Origin: JALORV01 sp963703945
GTDB taxonomy: Bacteria > Pseudomonadota > Gammaproteobacteria > Burkholderiales > Burkholderiaceae_F
Direction of reading: 5' to 3'
Length of the DNA stretch: 64,000 bases
Assembly (NCBI GenBank): GCA_963703945.1
Contig: CAVPGM010000009.1
Location: 1-64,000, forward strand
Shown here: positions 35,222 through 42,568 of the stretch, one piece after another
Position numbering within the stretch: position 1 is the stretch's first letter
Layout of the letters: every line of letters begins with the position of its first letter
Translations under genes and position numbers: made by a program
The notes under the pieces: model-generated
What the model was told of the DNA's origin: nothing
The model's database searches: none
What the model saw: the letters and a program-made list of their open reading frames with translations, nothing else

Positions 35222-36642
35222 CCGCGCCGCTGGGCGGCGCGACGCTCGCGATAGAGGTCACGGAACGTGCGGCCACTCGGTGCCGGGAAGTCGCGCGCCA
35301 GCGTCCAGCCGCTGCCGATCGGCAGGTGACGGATGCGGCCTTCGCTGCCACCCACCCAGTTGAGGGCACGCGCTGCGATGCGCGCGCCGAAGGCGTAGAG
35401 CGAGGGACGCAGGGCGGCGTAGGACCAGAGCGACATCGCGACGCGCTCGTACCACGGACGCAGTCCGCGGTCCCATTGCTCCTCGCGCAGCTTGCGCAGC
35501 AGGTCGGGCAGCGGGATCTTCACCGGGCAGACCACGCTGCACTGGCTGCACAGCGTCGCCGCATGCGGCAGATCCAGCGCGTTTTCGACTCCGATGTAGC
35601 TGGGCGTCAACACCGCGCCCATTGGCCCGGGGTACACCCAGCCGTAGGCGTGACCGCCGATCTTCTGGTAGACGGGACAATGGTTCATGCAAGCGCCGCA
35701 ACGGATGCAGCGAAGCATTTCCTGGAACTCGCTGCCCAGCAGGCCGGTGCGGCCGGCGTCGACCAGGACGTAGTACATGTGTTCCGGGCCGTCATGTTCG
35801 CCCGGCCGACGCGGTCCGGTCAGCAGCGAGAAGTAGTTCGAGATCGGCTGGCCGGTCGCCGAGCGCGGCAGCAGCCGCATCAGCGTGGCCACGTCCTCCA
35901 ACGTCGGCAGGACTTTCTCGACTCCGGTCAGCACCACGTGGACCTTGGGCGGCATGATCGTGCACATGCCTTCGTTGCCCTCGTTGGTGACGAGCGCCAC
36001 CGAGCCGGTTTCGGCGATCAGGAAATTGGCACCGGTGACGCCCATGTCGGCCGTCAGGAAATGCGCACGCAAGACCTCGCGCGCTTCACGCGTCAACTGG
36101 GTGATCTCGCTCTTGCGTTCGGTGCCGTGCGCGCGCGCGAACAGCGCCGAGATTTCCTCCTTGTCCTTGTGGATGACGGGCGCAATGATGTGCGAGGGCG
36201 GCTCGTTGTCGTTGATCTGCAGGATGTATTCACCGAGGTCCGTCTCGACCGGCTGCACGCCAGCGGCTCTAAACGCGGCGTTCAGCTGTATTTCCTCGGA
36301 CACCATCGACTTCGCCTTGGTGACCTTGCGCACGTCGTGCTGGCGGGCGATATCGACGATCAACCGGGCGGCCTCTTCGGCCGTCTGTGCATAGAGCACG
36401 ATCGCGCCGCGCGCGGTCGCGTTGCGCTCGAATGTTTCCAGCCAAAGGTCGAGCCGGTCGAGGGCGCGGTTGCGCCGCTCGACCGCCGCGCGGCGGGTGC
36501 CTTCGAAATCCTCGATCTCGCGGATGGCCGCAGCGCGCGCCGTGACGAATTTTTCCGAAAGCTTCTTCAGGTTCTTCTGCAGACGCGCATCGGCCAGCTT
36601 CTGGCCTGCACGCGCCTTGAAGTGCATCGACTGCGTCTGCAT
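35218..36642 (-). CDS. lutB: Lactate utilisation iron-sulfur protein LutB
   Basis: A 474-residue protein of the LutB/LldF family. The N-terminal LUD domain contains KAKSMVSEEIQLN and GEYILQINDNEPPSHIIAP. The ferredoxin-type clusters are CIRCGACMNHCPVY and CSQCSVVCPVKIPLPDLL. With LutA and LutC it oxidises L-lactate to pyruvate. ATG 36642 overlaps the lutA stop as ATGA. No lutC follows; the next gene is convergent thpR. Confidence 0.9.
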   Translation of the reverse strand: MQTQSMHFKARAGQKLADARLQKNLKKLSEKFVTARAAAIREIEDFEGTRRAAVERRNRALDRLDLWLETFERNATARGAIVLYAQTAEEAARLIVDIARQHDVRKVTKAKSMVSEEIQLNAAFRAAGVQPVETDLGEYILQINDNEPPSHIIAPVIHKDKEEISALFARAHGTERKSEITQLTREAREVLRAHFLTADMGVTGANFLIAETGSVALVTNEGNEGMCTIMPPKVHVVLTGVEKVLPTLEDVATLMRLLPRSATGQPISNYFSLLTGPRRPGEHDGPEHMYYVLVDAGRTGLLGSEFQEMLRCIRCGACMNHCPVYQKIGGHAYGWVYPGPMGAVLTPSYIGVENALDLPHAATLCSQCSVVCPVKIPLPDLLRKLREEQWDRGLRPWYERVAMSLWSYAALRPSLYAFGARIAARALNWVGGSEGRIRHLPIGSGWTLARDFPAPSGRTFRDLYRERRAAQRRG

Positions 36643-37367
36643 CAGGCGTCCCCTGCGAGCACCTGGGAGATATGCAGCACTCGCGTTGTCGTATCGCCAG
36701 TCCGGCGCAGCCTTCCCTCGATGTTCAGCATGCAACCGAGGTCGCCCAGCACCAGCGCCTGCGCACCGCTCGCCTGCACGTTGCGGCACTTCTCGTCGAC
36801 GATCGCGCCGGAGATGTCGCCGAACTTGATCGAAAACGTCCCGCCGAAGCCGCAACACTGTTCGCAGTCCTTCATTTCCGTCAGGTGCACGCCGGGCAGC
36901 ATGCCCAGCAGCCTGCGCGGCTGCGCCTTGACGCCGAGCTCGCGCAGTCCGGCACACGAGTCGTGATACGTGACCTCACCGGCAAACGACGACGGCAGCG
37001 ATTTCACGTCGAGCACGTTGACCAGGAAATCCGTAAGTTCGTAGATGCGTCCCGCCAGCTGCTCGGCGCGCGACTTGAGGTCCGGATGGTTGCGGAAGAG
37101 CTCGACGTACTGCTGCTTGATCTGCCCGCCGCACGACCCGCTCGGGATCACCACGTACTCAAAGTCCGCGAACTCGCGCAGCACCTTTTCCGCGAGCGAG
37201 CGCGCCGTGGCGCTGTCACCGGAGTTGTACGCGGGCTGCCCACAGCAGGTCTGGGCTTCCGGCACGACGACGTCGCAGCCGGCCGCCTCGAGCAGCTTGA
37301 CGGTCGAAAAGCCGATTTCAGGTCGCACGGCGTCGACCAGACAGGTCACGAACAGCGCTACGCGCAT
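36642..37367 (-). CDS. lutA: Lactate utilisation protein LutA (cysteine-rich, heterodisulfide-reductase-like)
   Basis: A 241-residue protein with two CCG domains: EAQTCCGQPAYNSGD and CEQCCGFGGTFSIKFGDIS. These ligate an iron-sulfur cluster in GlpC/LutA/HdrB-type subunits. The start MRVALFVTCLVDAVRPEIG is typical of LutA. It is the first gene of the lutAB pair and is divergent from an IclR-family regulator, which probably controls it. Confidence 0.9.
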   Translation of the reverse strand: MRVALFVTCLVDAVRPEIGFSTVKLLEAAGCDVVVPEAQTCCGQPAYNSGDSATARSLAEKVLREFADFEYVVIPSGSCGGQIKQQYVELFRNHPDLKSRAEQLAGRIYELTDFLVNVLDVKSLPSSFAGEVTYHDSCAGLRELGVKAQPRRLLGMLPGVHLTEMKDCEQCCGFGGTFSIKFGDISGAIVDEKCRNVQASGAQALVLGDLGCMLNIEGRLRRTGDTTTRVLHISQVLAGDA

Positions 37368-37460
37368 CGCAGGGCAGTCCAGCTAATGACGCGTTGCATC
37401 ATCAATCACTCGACTTTCGCGTTGCCTTGATGCCCCGCAAGACCGCATGCGCTCACGGTC

Positions 37461-37489
37461 TTGGCCGTCGTTTCGTATGGTGGTATAAG
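37461..37489 (+). promoter_or_regulatory. Promoter of the iclR-type gene in the lutA/iclR divergent region
   Basis: TTGGCC (37461-37466), a 17-base spacer and TATAAG (37484-37489) resemble a sigma70 promoter for the regulator, 27 bases before its ATG. The adjacent TCGTATGGTGGTATAAGA is an imperfect inverted repeat and could be an IclR-type operator overlapping the promoter. The operator assignment is speculative. Confidence 0.45.
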
Positions 37490-37516
37490 AGCAAAAATTA
37501 GATATTGCCTTGCACC

Positions 37517-38296
37517 ATGCCTATCACTGCCCGCGACAAGACAGCGATCCAGGTAATCGAGCGGATGATGAAGCTGCTGGATACGCTCGCATCGCGCTCG
37601 GACCCGGTCAGCCTCAAGGAACTCGCCGGTTCCACGGGGCTCCATCCCTCCACAGCGCATCGGATTCTAAATGACATGGTGGTCGGCCGCTTCGTCGATC
37701 GCGCTGAAACTCCCGGCTCCTATCGGCTCGGCATGCGGTTGCTGGAACTGGGCAACCTGGTCAAGGCCCGGTTGTCGGTCCGCGAGGCTGCGCTCGAACC
37801 GATGCGGGAACTGCATCGCAAGACGGGCCAGACCGTCAATCTGTCGGTGCGCCAGGGCGATGAAATCGTCTATATCGATCGCTCCTACAGCGAGCGTTCG
37901 GGCATGCAGGTGGTTCGAGCCATCGGCGGCCGTGCACCGCTGCATCTGACCTCGAGCGGAAAGCTGTTTCTCGCGTTTGACGATCCGCGGCTGGTGCGTG
38001 CCTACGCGACGCGCACCGGGCTTGCCGGTCACACCCGCAACAGCATTACGGACCTGCCCAAGCTGGAGAAGGAACTGGCGCTGGTCCGGTCACGCGGCTA
38101 CGCGCGCGACAACGAGGAACTGGAGCTGGGAGTGCGGTGCATCGCGGCCGGGATTCGCGACGACTCGGGCCGGCTAGTTGCCGGTCTTTCGGTGTCGGCG
38201 CCGGCCGAACGCATGCAGGATGACTGGCTGGCGGATCTGCAGGGTACTGCCGGCCGGATTTCGTCCGGCCTCGGTCACGCGCCGGCCGACAACTGA
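37517..38296 (+). CDS. IclR-family transcriptional regulator
   Basis: A 259-residue regulator. The N-terminal winged helix-turn-helix (about residues 10-65: VSLKELAGSTGLHPSTAHRILNDMV) is followed by the IclR effector domain with GQTVNLSVRQGDEIVYIDRSY, GGRAPLHLTSSGKLFLA, and RGYARDNEELELGVRCIAAGI. ATG 37517 is chosen; a TTG at 37505 gives four extra residues. It is divergent from lutAB, so a lactate- or related-acid-responsive role is likely, by inference. Confidence 0.88.
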   Translation: MPITARDKTAIQVIERMMKLLDTLASRSDPVSLKELAGSTGLHPSTAHRILNDMVVGRFVDRAETPGSYRLGMRLLELGNLVKARLSVREAALEPMRELHRKTGQTVNLSVRQGDEIVYIDRSYSERSGMQVVRAIGGRAPLHLTSSGKLFLAFDDPRLVRAYATRTGLAGHTRNSITDLPKLEKELALVRSRGYARDNEELELGVRCIAAGIRDDSGRLVAGLSVSAPAERMQDDWLADLQGTAGRISSGLGHAPADN

Positions 38297-38304
38297 GGCA
38301 GCGG

Positions 38305-39354
38305 TCAGAGCGGCTTGGCGGCCACAGTCTGGGAGAAAGCCATCGGCTTTGCCGGGGCGGCCGGCGCCGGAGCCGCCAGGGTTCGCGCGGCCAGCCAATC
38401 ACGGATCCGCTGCGCGTCACCGAGCCGTGAATACTTGCCGACCGAGTCGAGCAGGACCATGACGATGCGCTTGCCCTCGACCACGGCCTGCATGACCAGG
38501 CAACGACCGGCAGCCGAGATGTAGCCGGTCTTCTGCAATCCGATGTCCCACTCGGGGTTGGAGGTCAGGCGATTCGTGTTGCCGTAGCGGACCATGCGCT
38601 TGCCGATCGGCAGCGCGAGTTCGCCGCTGGTCGAATGCTGTCGTATCACGTCATGCTCGTAAGCCGCTTTCACCAGCTTCACCAGGTCGTTCGCGCTCGA
38701 ACGGTTGTTCGGTGACAGTCCTGTCGGATCCTCGAAGTGCGAGTCGCCCATGTCGAGCATGAGCGCCTTCGCGTTCATCGCCTCGACGAACGCGTCCAGA
38801 CCGCCCGGGTACGACCGGCCCAGCAGTTGAGCCGCCCGGTTTTCAGACGCCATCAACGCCAGGTGCAGCGCGGTGTCGCGTGACAGTTTCGTGCCGGGCC
38901 GTAGATTCGAGCGGGCGCTGGCATGCACGACCTCGCTCTGGCTGACGACGAGTTCCTCGTCGAGCGGGAGCGCGGCCTCGACCGTGACGAGCGCTGTCAT
39001 CAGTTTGGTGATCGAGGCGATTGGCAGCACCGCGTGCGTGTTCTTCTCGAACAGGACTTCTTCGGTGTCCTGATCGACGACCAGGGCAACTGACGACTTG
39101 AGCTCAAGGGGGTCCCCGGCGCGGTTCAATCCGGCCAGCTGGCCCTCGGAGGGCCGGGCCGACTCGGGGGCAACTTTGCGCGAGCGGGTCGACTGGACCT
39201 TCGCCTTGCCGGCCGGGACCGTACCGGTGACGCGGGACGTTCCGGGTGCCGATGGCTTCTTCGCGGCGGATGAGTCTTCGACAGCCTGGGCCGGCAAATG
39301 GGTCAATACCAGACCGCAAACCAGGGCGCCTACCGCTGTGTTCAAACGTCGCAA
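38305..39354 (-). CDS. pbpG: D-alanyl-D-alanine endopeptidase (PBP7/8 type)
   Basis: A penicillin-binding protein of about 349 residues. Active-site motifs: S-x-x-K as ASITKLMT, S-x-N as ASENRAAQLLGRSYPGG, and KTG as LQKTGYISAAGRC. The N-terminus is a signal peptide (LNTAVGALVCGLVLTHLPAQA), then a Lys/Pro/Ser-rich linker. Start TTG 39354 has GGGAG six bases upstream; GTG 39378 is the longer alternative. It cleaves peptidoglycan cross-links in the periplasm. It converges with the IclR gene. Confidence 0.88.
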   Translation of the reverse strand: MRRLNTAVGALVCGLVLTHLPAQAVEDSSAAKKPSAPGTSRVTGTVPAGKAKVQSTRSRKVAPESARPSEGQLAGLNRAGDPLELKSSVALVVDQDTEEVLFEKNTHAVLPIASITKLMTALVTVEAALPLDEELVVSQSEVVHASARSNLRPGTKLSRDTALHLALMASENRAAQLLGRSYPGGLDAFVEAMNAKALMLDMGDSHFEDPTGLSPNNRSSANDLVKLVKAAYEHDVIRQHSTSGELALPIGKRMVRYGNTNRLTSNPEWDIGLQKTGYISAAGRCLVMQAVVEGKRIVMVLLDSVGKYSRLGDAQRIRDWLAARTLAAPAPAAPAKPMAFSQTVAAKPL

Positions 39355-39977
39355 TTCGATCTCCCGTCCCCTCGACACGCCCCGCGCGGCTGCGTCGCCG
39401 TCATCCGCACTTCACCAAAGGCCACCCAACTTCAATCGCCGGCTAATCGGCCGACTTCCTGGCCTTCTCGCCGGTCGCCCCAACAACCGGCCCTTTCCCA
39501 TGACCCGCGAGTCACATTGTGCCCGGACGGTCATCGGGATGACTCGATCGACCGGGTAAGACATCCCGCCTAACCCGCCTCAAGACAGCGACCACATTCC
39601 CCGGCGGATCGACGCGGCGGCATTGTAATGGCGCTTTTCGCATTGTGGGTAGGCCTGCCGTTGTGGGCTGGCCAGTTACCCGGTTTGCTCAACGCATCGC
39701 ATACGGTCACGGACCCGCCGCAAAGGGCTTGGCGGCCATGCAAACCGGGGATGGCTTTCGAGTCAACTTGTTCCATGTCAAGGGTCGACTCCGGCACAGC
39801 AGCACGCTACGCGAACGTCAGCCGGGCGTAAGACTCGCCGACGAGGATGCGGCGCACTAGGGGATTTCCCGCGCGCGGCACGTCATCGATAAGGGGCGAC
39901 CCGTAACGAAGAGCCGGCACGATATCCAGGGCCGCCGGCCATGACGGCGATCACTCAGTTTTTCTTGGGAGGAAGAT
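39355..39977. other. Long intergenic region upstream of the acetate-uptake genes
   Basis: About 620 bases without a convincing gene. It carries the divergent control regions of pbpG and of the DUF485-actP block. A 67-codon plus-strand frame at 39628-39831 has no ribosome site or family resemblance. GGGAGGAAG precedes the DUF485 ATG. I looked for a sigma54 -24/-12 pair and found none with correct spacing. Position and length suggest complex regulation of acetate uptake. Confidence 0.5.
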
Positions 39978-40325
39978 ATGTCCACCGCTGCAATGCCGGG
40001 TGTGCAAGCGCCGAGCGCACCGCTGAATTGGCAGGCGATCGACGAAGATCCCCGCTTTCAGACGCTGCACTCGAAGAAGGTCGGGTTTTTGACCGGGCTG
40101 ATGGTGTTCTCGCTCTTCTACTACTTCCTGCTGCCGATCGGCGCCGCGTATTTCACGGACATCTTCAAGATCAAGGTCTACGGCGTCGTCAATGTCGGCA
40201 TCCTGTTCGCGCTCTCACAGTTCATCGTCGCCTGGGGCATCGCCTTCTACTACACCGCGAAAGCCAAGAAGTTCGACGCGATGGCCGCCGAACTGGTCCG
40301 CGACGCTGAAAAGATCGGGAGATAA
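39978..40325 (+). CDS. DUF485 inner-membrane protein, partner of ActP
   Basis: A 115-residue protein with two membrane helices (about residues 37-58, LTGLMVFSLFYYFLLPIGAAY, and 70-92, VGILFALSQFIVAWGIAFYY). The preceding cytoplasmic segment IDEDPRFQTLHSKK is typical of DUF485 (YjcH) proteins, which are encoded next to acetate permeases. A strong ribosome site GGGAGGAAG precedes the ATG. actP begins three bases after its stop. A modulatory or assembly role for ActP is presumed. Confidence 0.92.
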   Translation: MSTAAMPGVQAPSAPLNWQAIDEDPRFQTLHSKKVGFLTGLMVFSLFYYFLLPIGAAYFTDIFKIKVYGVVNVGILFALSQFIVAWGIAFYYTAKAKKFDAMAAELVRDAEKIGR

Positions 40326-40328
40326 GCG

Positions 40329-42230
40329 ATGGACAAGAAACGAATCCTGCTTTTTGCCGCGGGCGCGCTGGCGCTGCCGCTGATCGCGATGCCGGCGTTG
40401 GCCCAGGGTGCCGTCGCCGACAACTGGAAATGGCTGACCTTCCTGGTCTTCGGCGCCATCATCAGCGTGACGATGTACGTCACTTACGTGGCGGCCAAGC
40501 GCGTCAAGACAGCCGCGGACTTCTACGCGGCCGGCGGCGGCGTTTCCGGCCTGCAGAACGGCTGGGCAATCGCGGGCGATTACCTTTCAGCCGCGTCCTT
40601 CCTCGGCATTGCCGGCCTGATCTCGCTCTACGGTTACGACGGCTTCATGTACTCGGTGGGCTGGCTGGTCGCCTACATCACCGTGCTGCTGGTGATCGCC
40701 GAGCCATGCCGGAATATCGGCAAATACACGCTGTCAGACATCCTGGCCTACCGCAACGACCCGAAAAAGGCACGCATTGTCGGTGCGATCTCCACTATCA
40801 CCGTGTCCACCTTCTACCTGACTGCGCAGATGGTTGGTGCAGGCGTGCTGATCAAGACGTTGATCGGCATCGACTACGAAATTTCGGTGATGACTGTGGG
40901 CGTACTGATGCTGGCCTACGTGCTGTTCGGCGGCATGGTCGCCACCACCTGGGTGCAGATCATCAAGGCCATCTTGTTGGTGTGCGCCTCGATCATCATG
41001 GTGATCCTGGTCTGGAGCCAGTACGGATTCCTCGGCGACTTCCTCACGAATGTCGTCGGCGATGCGAAGGTCCAGGCCCGCGTCGCCGCGCTGATCGGCG
41101 ACAAGGCCACGAACCTCTCTGCCACGCAACTCGGCCAGATCTTCCTCGAGCCCGGGCTGTTCCTCAAGGTGCCGCTGGACCAGATCTCTCTGGGCATGGC
41201 ACTGGTGTTCGGCACGGCCGGCATGCCGCACATCCTGATGCGGTTCTTCACGGTGCCGACGGCGCAGGCCGCACGCACTTCGGTGAACTGGGCGATGGCC
41301 ATCATCGGCGGCTTCTACGTGCTGACGCTGTTCCTTGGCATGGGCTCGGCGATGAAGGTCGGCCCCACGGTGATCGCCGGCATCGATCCGGGCGGCAACA
41401 TGGCCAACCCGCTGCTGGCGCAGGCGCTGGGCGGTGGTCCGGACTCGCTGTTCGGCAATCTCTTTATGGCGTTTGTCTCGGCCGTTGCCTTTGCCACCAT
41501 CGTCGCCGTGGTTGCAGGACTGGTGCTGGCGGCAGCCAGCGCGATGGCCCACGATCTGTACGTCGGCGTGATCCGCAAGGAGCACGTGACGCCGCAGGAG
41601 CAGGTCAAGGCCGCGCGTATCGCTACCATCTTCGTCGGTGCCATGGCGATCGTCATCGGCATTTCGGCCAAGGGCCAGAACGTTGCTCACCTTGTGGCCC
41701 TCGCGTTCGCGGTGGCGTCGTCGGCCAATTTCCCCTGCGTATTGCTGACGCTGTTCTGGAAGCGCTGCAACACCGGTGGCATCGTGGCCGGCATGATCAT
41801 CGGTACCCTTACCGCGATCGGCCTGGTCATGGTCTCGCCGAATATCACCTATCCGAAGGCAGTCAAGGCGGCCGCGCAGAAGGTGGTTGATGGCGCGCCG
41901 GCGAAGATGGCGCCGATCACCGAGGCGCTCGCCTCCGGCGACGCGGCCAAGGTCGCCAAGGCCGAGAAGGACAAGGCCGCCCTCGACAAGGCCATAGGCG
42001 CCGCCAAGGCCAACCTCGACAAGTTCAGGGGCGACGACACCAGCATCGTGGGCCTGGAGAAGCCGCTGTTCGAACTGCGCAATCCGGGTCTCATTTCGAT
42101 CCCGCTCGGCTTCCTCGCAGTGATTCTTGGCTCGCTGTTGTATCGCGACAAGCGCGCCGAGGATATGTGGGACGAGCTGTATGTCCGGCAGACCACCGGC
42201 ATCCTGGCCGCGAGGGCGATCGCCCATTGA
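40329..42230 (+). CDS. actP: Cation/acetate symporter ActP with a long C-terminal insert
   Basis: A 633-residue sodium/solute symporter (SSS family). A signal-like N-terminus (LLFAAGALALPLIAMPALA) is followed by 13 or so helices. Family sequence includes AADFYAAGGGVSGLQNGWAIAGDYLSAASFLG (in part) and GTAGMPHILMRFFTVP. Compared with the ~550-residue enterobacterial protein, it has an Ala/Lys-rich soluble insert of about 70 residues (roughly 520-590; KVAKAEKDKAALDKAIGAAK) before the last helix. It follows DUF485 by three bases and is closed by a strong terminator. Confidence 0.95.
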   Translation: MDKKRILLFAAGALALPLIAMPALAQGAVADNWKWLTFLVFGAIISVTMYVTYVAAKRVKTAADFYAAGGGVSGLQNGWAIAGDYLSAASFLGIAGLISLYGYDGFMYSVGWLVAYITVLLVIAEPCRNIGKYTLSDILAYRNDPKKARIVGAISTITVSTFYLTAQMVGAGVLIKTLIGIDYEISVMTVGVLMLAYVLFGGMVATTWVQIIKAILLVCASIIMVILVWSQYGFLGDFLTNVVGDAKVQARVAALIGDKATNLSATQLGQIFLEPGLFLKVPLDQISLGMALVFGTAGMPHILMRFFTVPTAQAARTSVNWAMAIIGGFYVLTLFLGMGSAMKVGPTVIAGIDPGGNMANPLLAQALGGGPDSLFGNLFMAFVSAVAFATIVAVVAGLVLAAASAMAHDLYVGVIRKEHVTPQEQVKAARIATIFVGAMAIVIGISAKGQNVAHLVALAFAVASSANFPCVLLTLFWKRCNTGGIVAGMIIGTLTAIGLVMVSPNITYPKAVKAAAQKVVDGAPAKMAPITEALASGDAAKVAKAEKDKAALDKAIGAAKANLDKFRGDDTSIVGLEKPLFELRNPGLISIPLGFLAVILGSLLYRDKRAEDMWDELYVRQTTGILAARAIAH

Positions 42231-42255
42231 TCCATGGCTCGTGGCAGTAACAAGA

Positions 42256-42283
42256 GTGGCCCCCAAGCGGGGCCACTTTTTTT
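42256..42283 (+). terminator. Rho-independent terminator after actP
   Basis: A perfect 8-bp stem GTGGCCCC / GGGGCCAC with loop CAAGC, followed by seven T residues, 25 bases after the actP stop. It separates the DUF485-actP unit from the sensor-kinase block. Confidence 0.92.
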
Positions 42284-42368
42284 CTGCACCTTGAACTGAA
42301 GCTGGGCCCGGACACCAGAATACTGACTGCGAAGCGGCACAATCGCTGCCGGTGAGGAGGAGACGACC

Positions 42369-42566
42369 GTGATCAAGGGCCTGGGTGTGCAGCGCCTGGT
42401 GGCGCTGTTCTTCGGCGGCCTGGTGCTGTTCAACTTTCCGCTCCTGGCGCTGTGGGACCGCGACCTCACCTTGTTTGGCCTGCCGATGTTTCCCACGGCG
42501 CTGTTCGTTGGCTGGGGTGTGCTGATTGCGGTTCTGGGCTGGACCGTCGAGCGCATCGATCGTTAG
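42369..42566 (+). CDS. Small two-helix membrane protein before the sensor kinase
   Basis: A 65-residue protein starting at GTG 42369, with GAGGAGGAG upstream. Two membrane helices are separated by a short loop: LVALFFGGLVLFNFPLLALW and FPTALFVGWGVLIAVLGW. It ends in a charged tail (TVERIDR). Its stop is two bases before the kinase ATG, so the two are probably coupled. Small membrane proteins of this size occur before CbrA-like kinases. Function unknown. Confidence 0.75.
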   Translation: MIKGLGVQRLVALFFGGLVLFNFPLLALWDRDLTLFGLPMFPTALFVGWGVLIAVLGWTVERIDR

Positions 42567-42568
42567 AA

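Noticed and set aside
39660..39720. Sigma54 promoter upstream of DUF485-actP
   Set aside because: GG and GC pairs are present but not at the required ten-base separation.
39628..39831. 67-codon frame upstream of the acetate genes
   Set aside because: No ribosome site and no recognisable motif; opposite-strand frames of similar length overlap it, as expected in GC-rich intergenic DNA.
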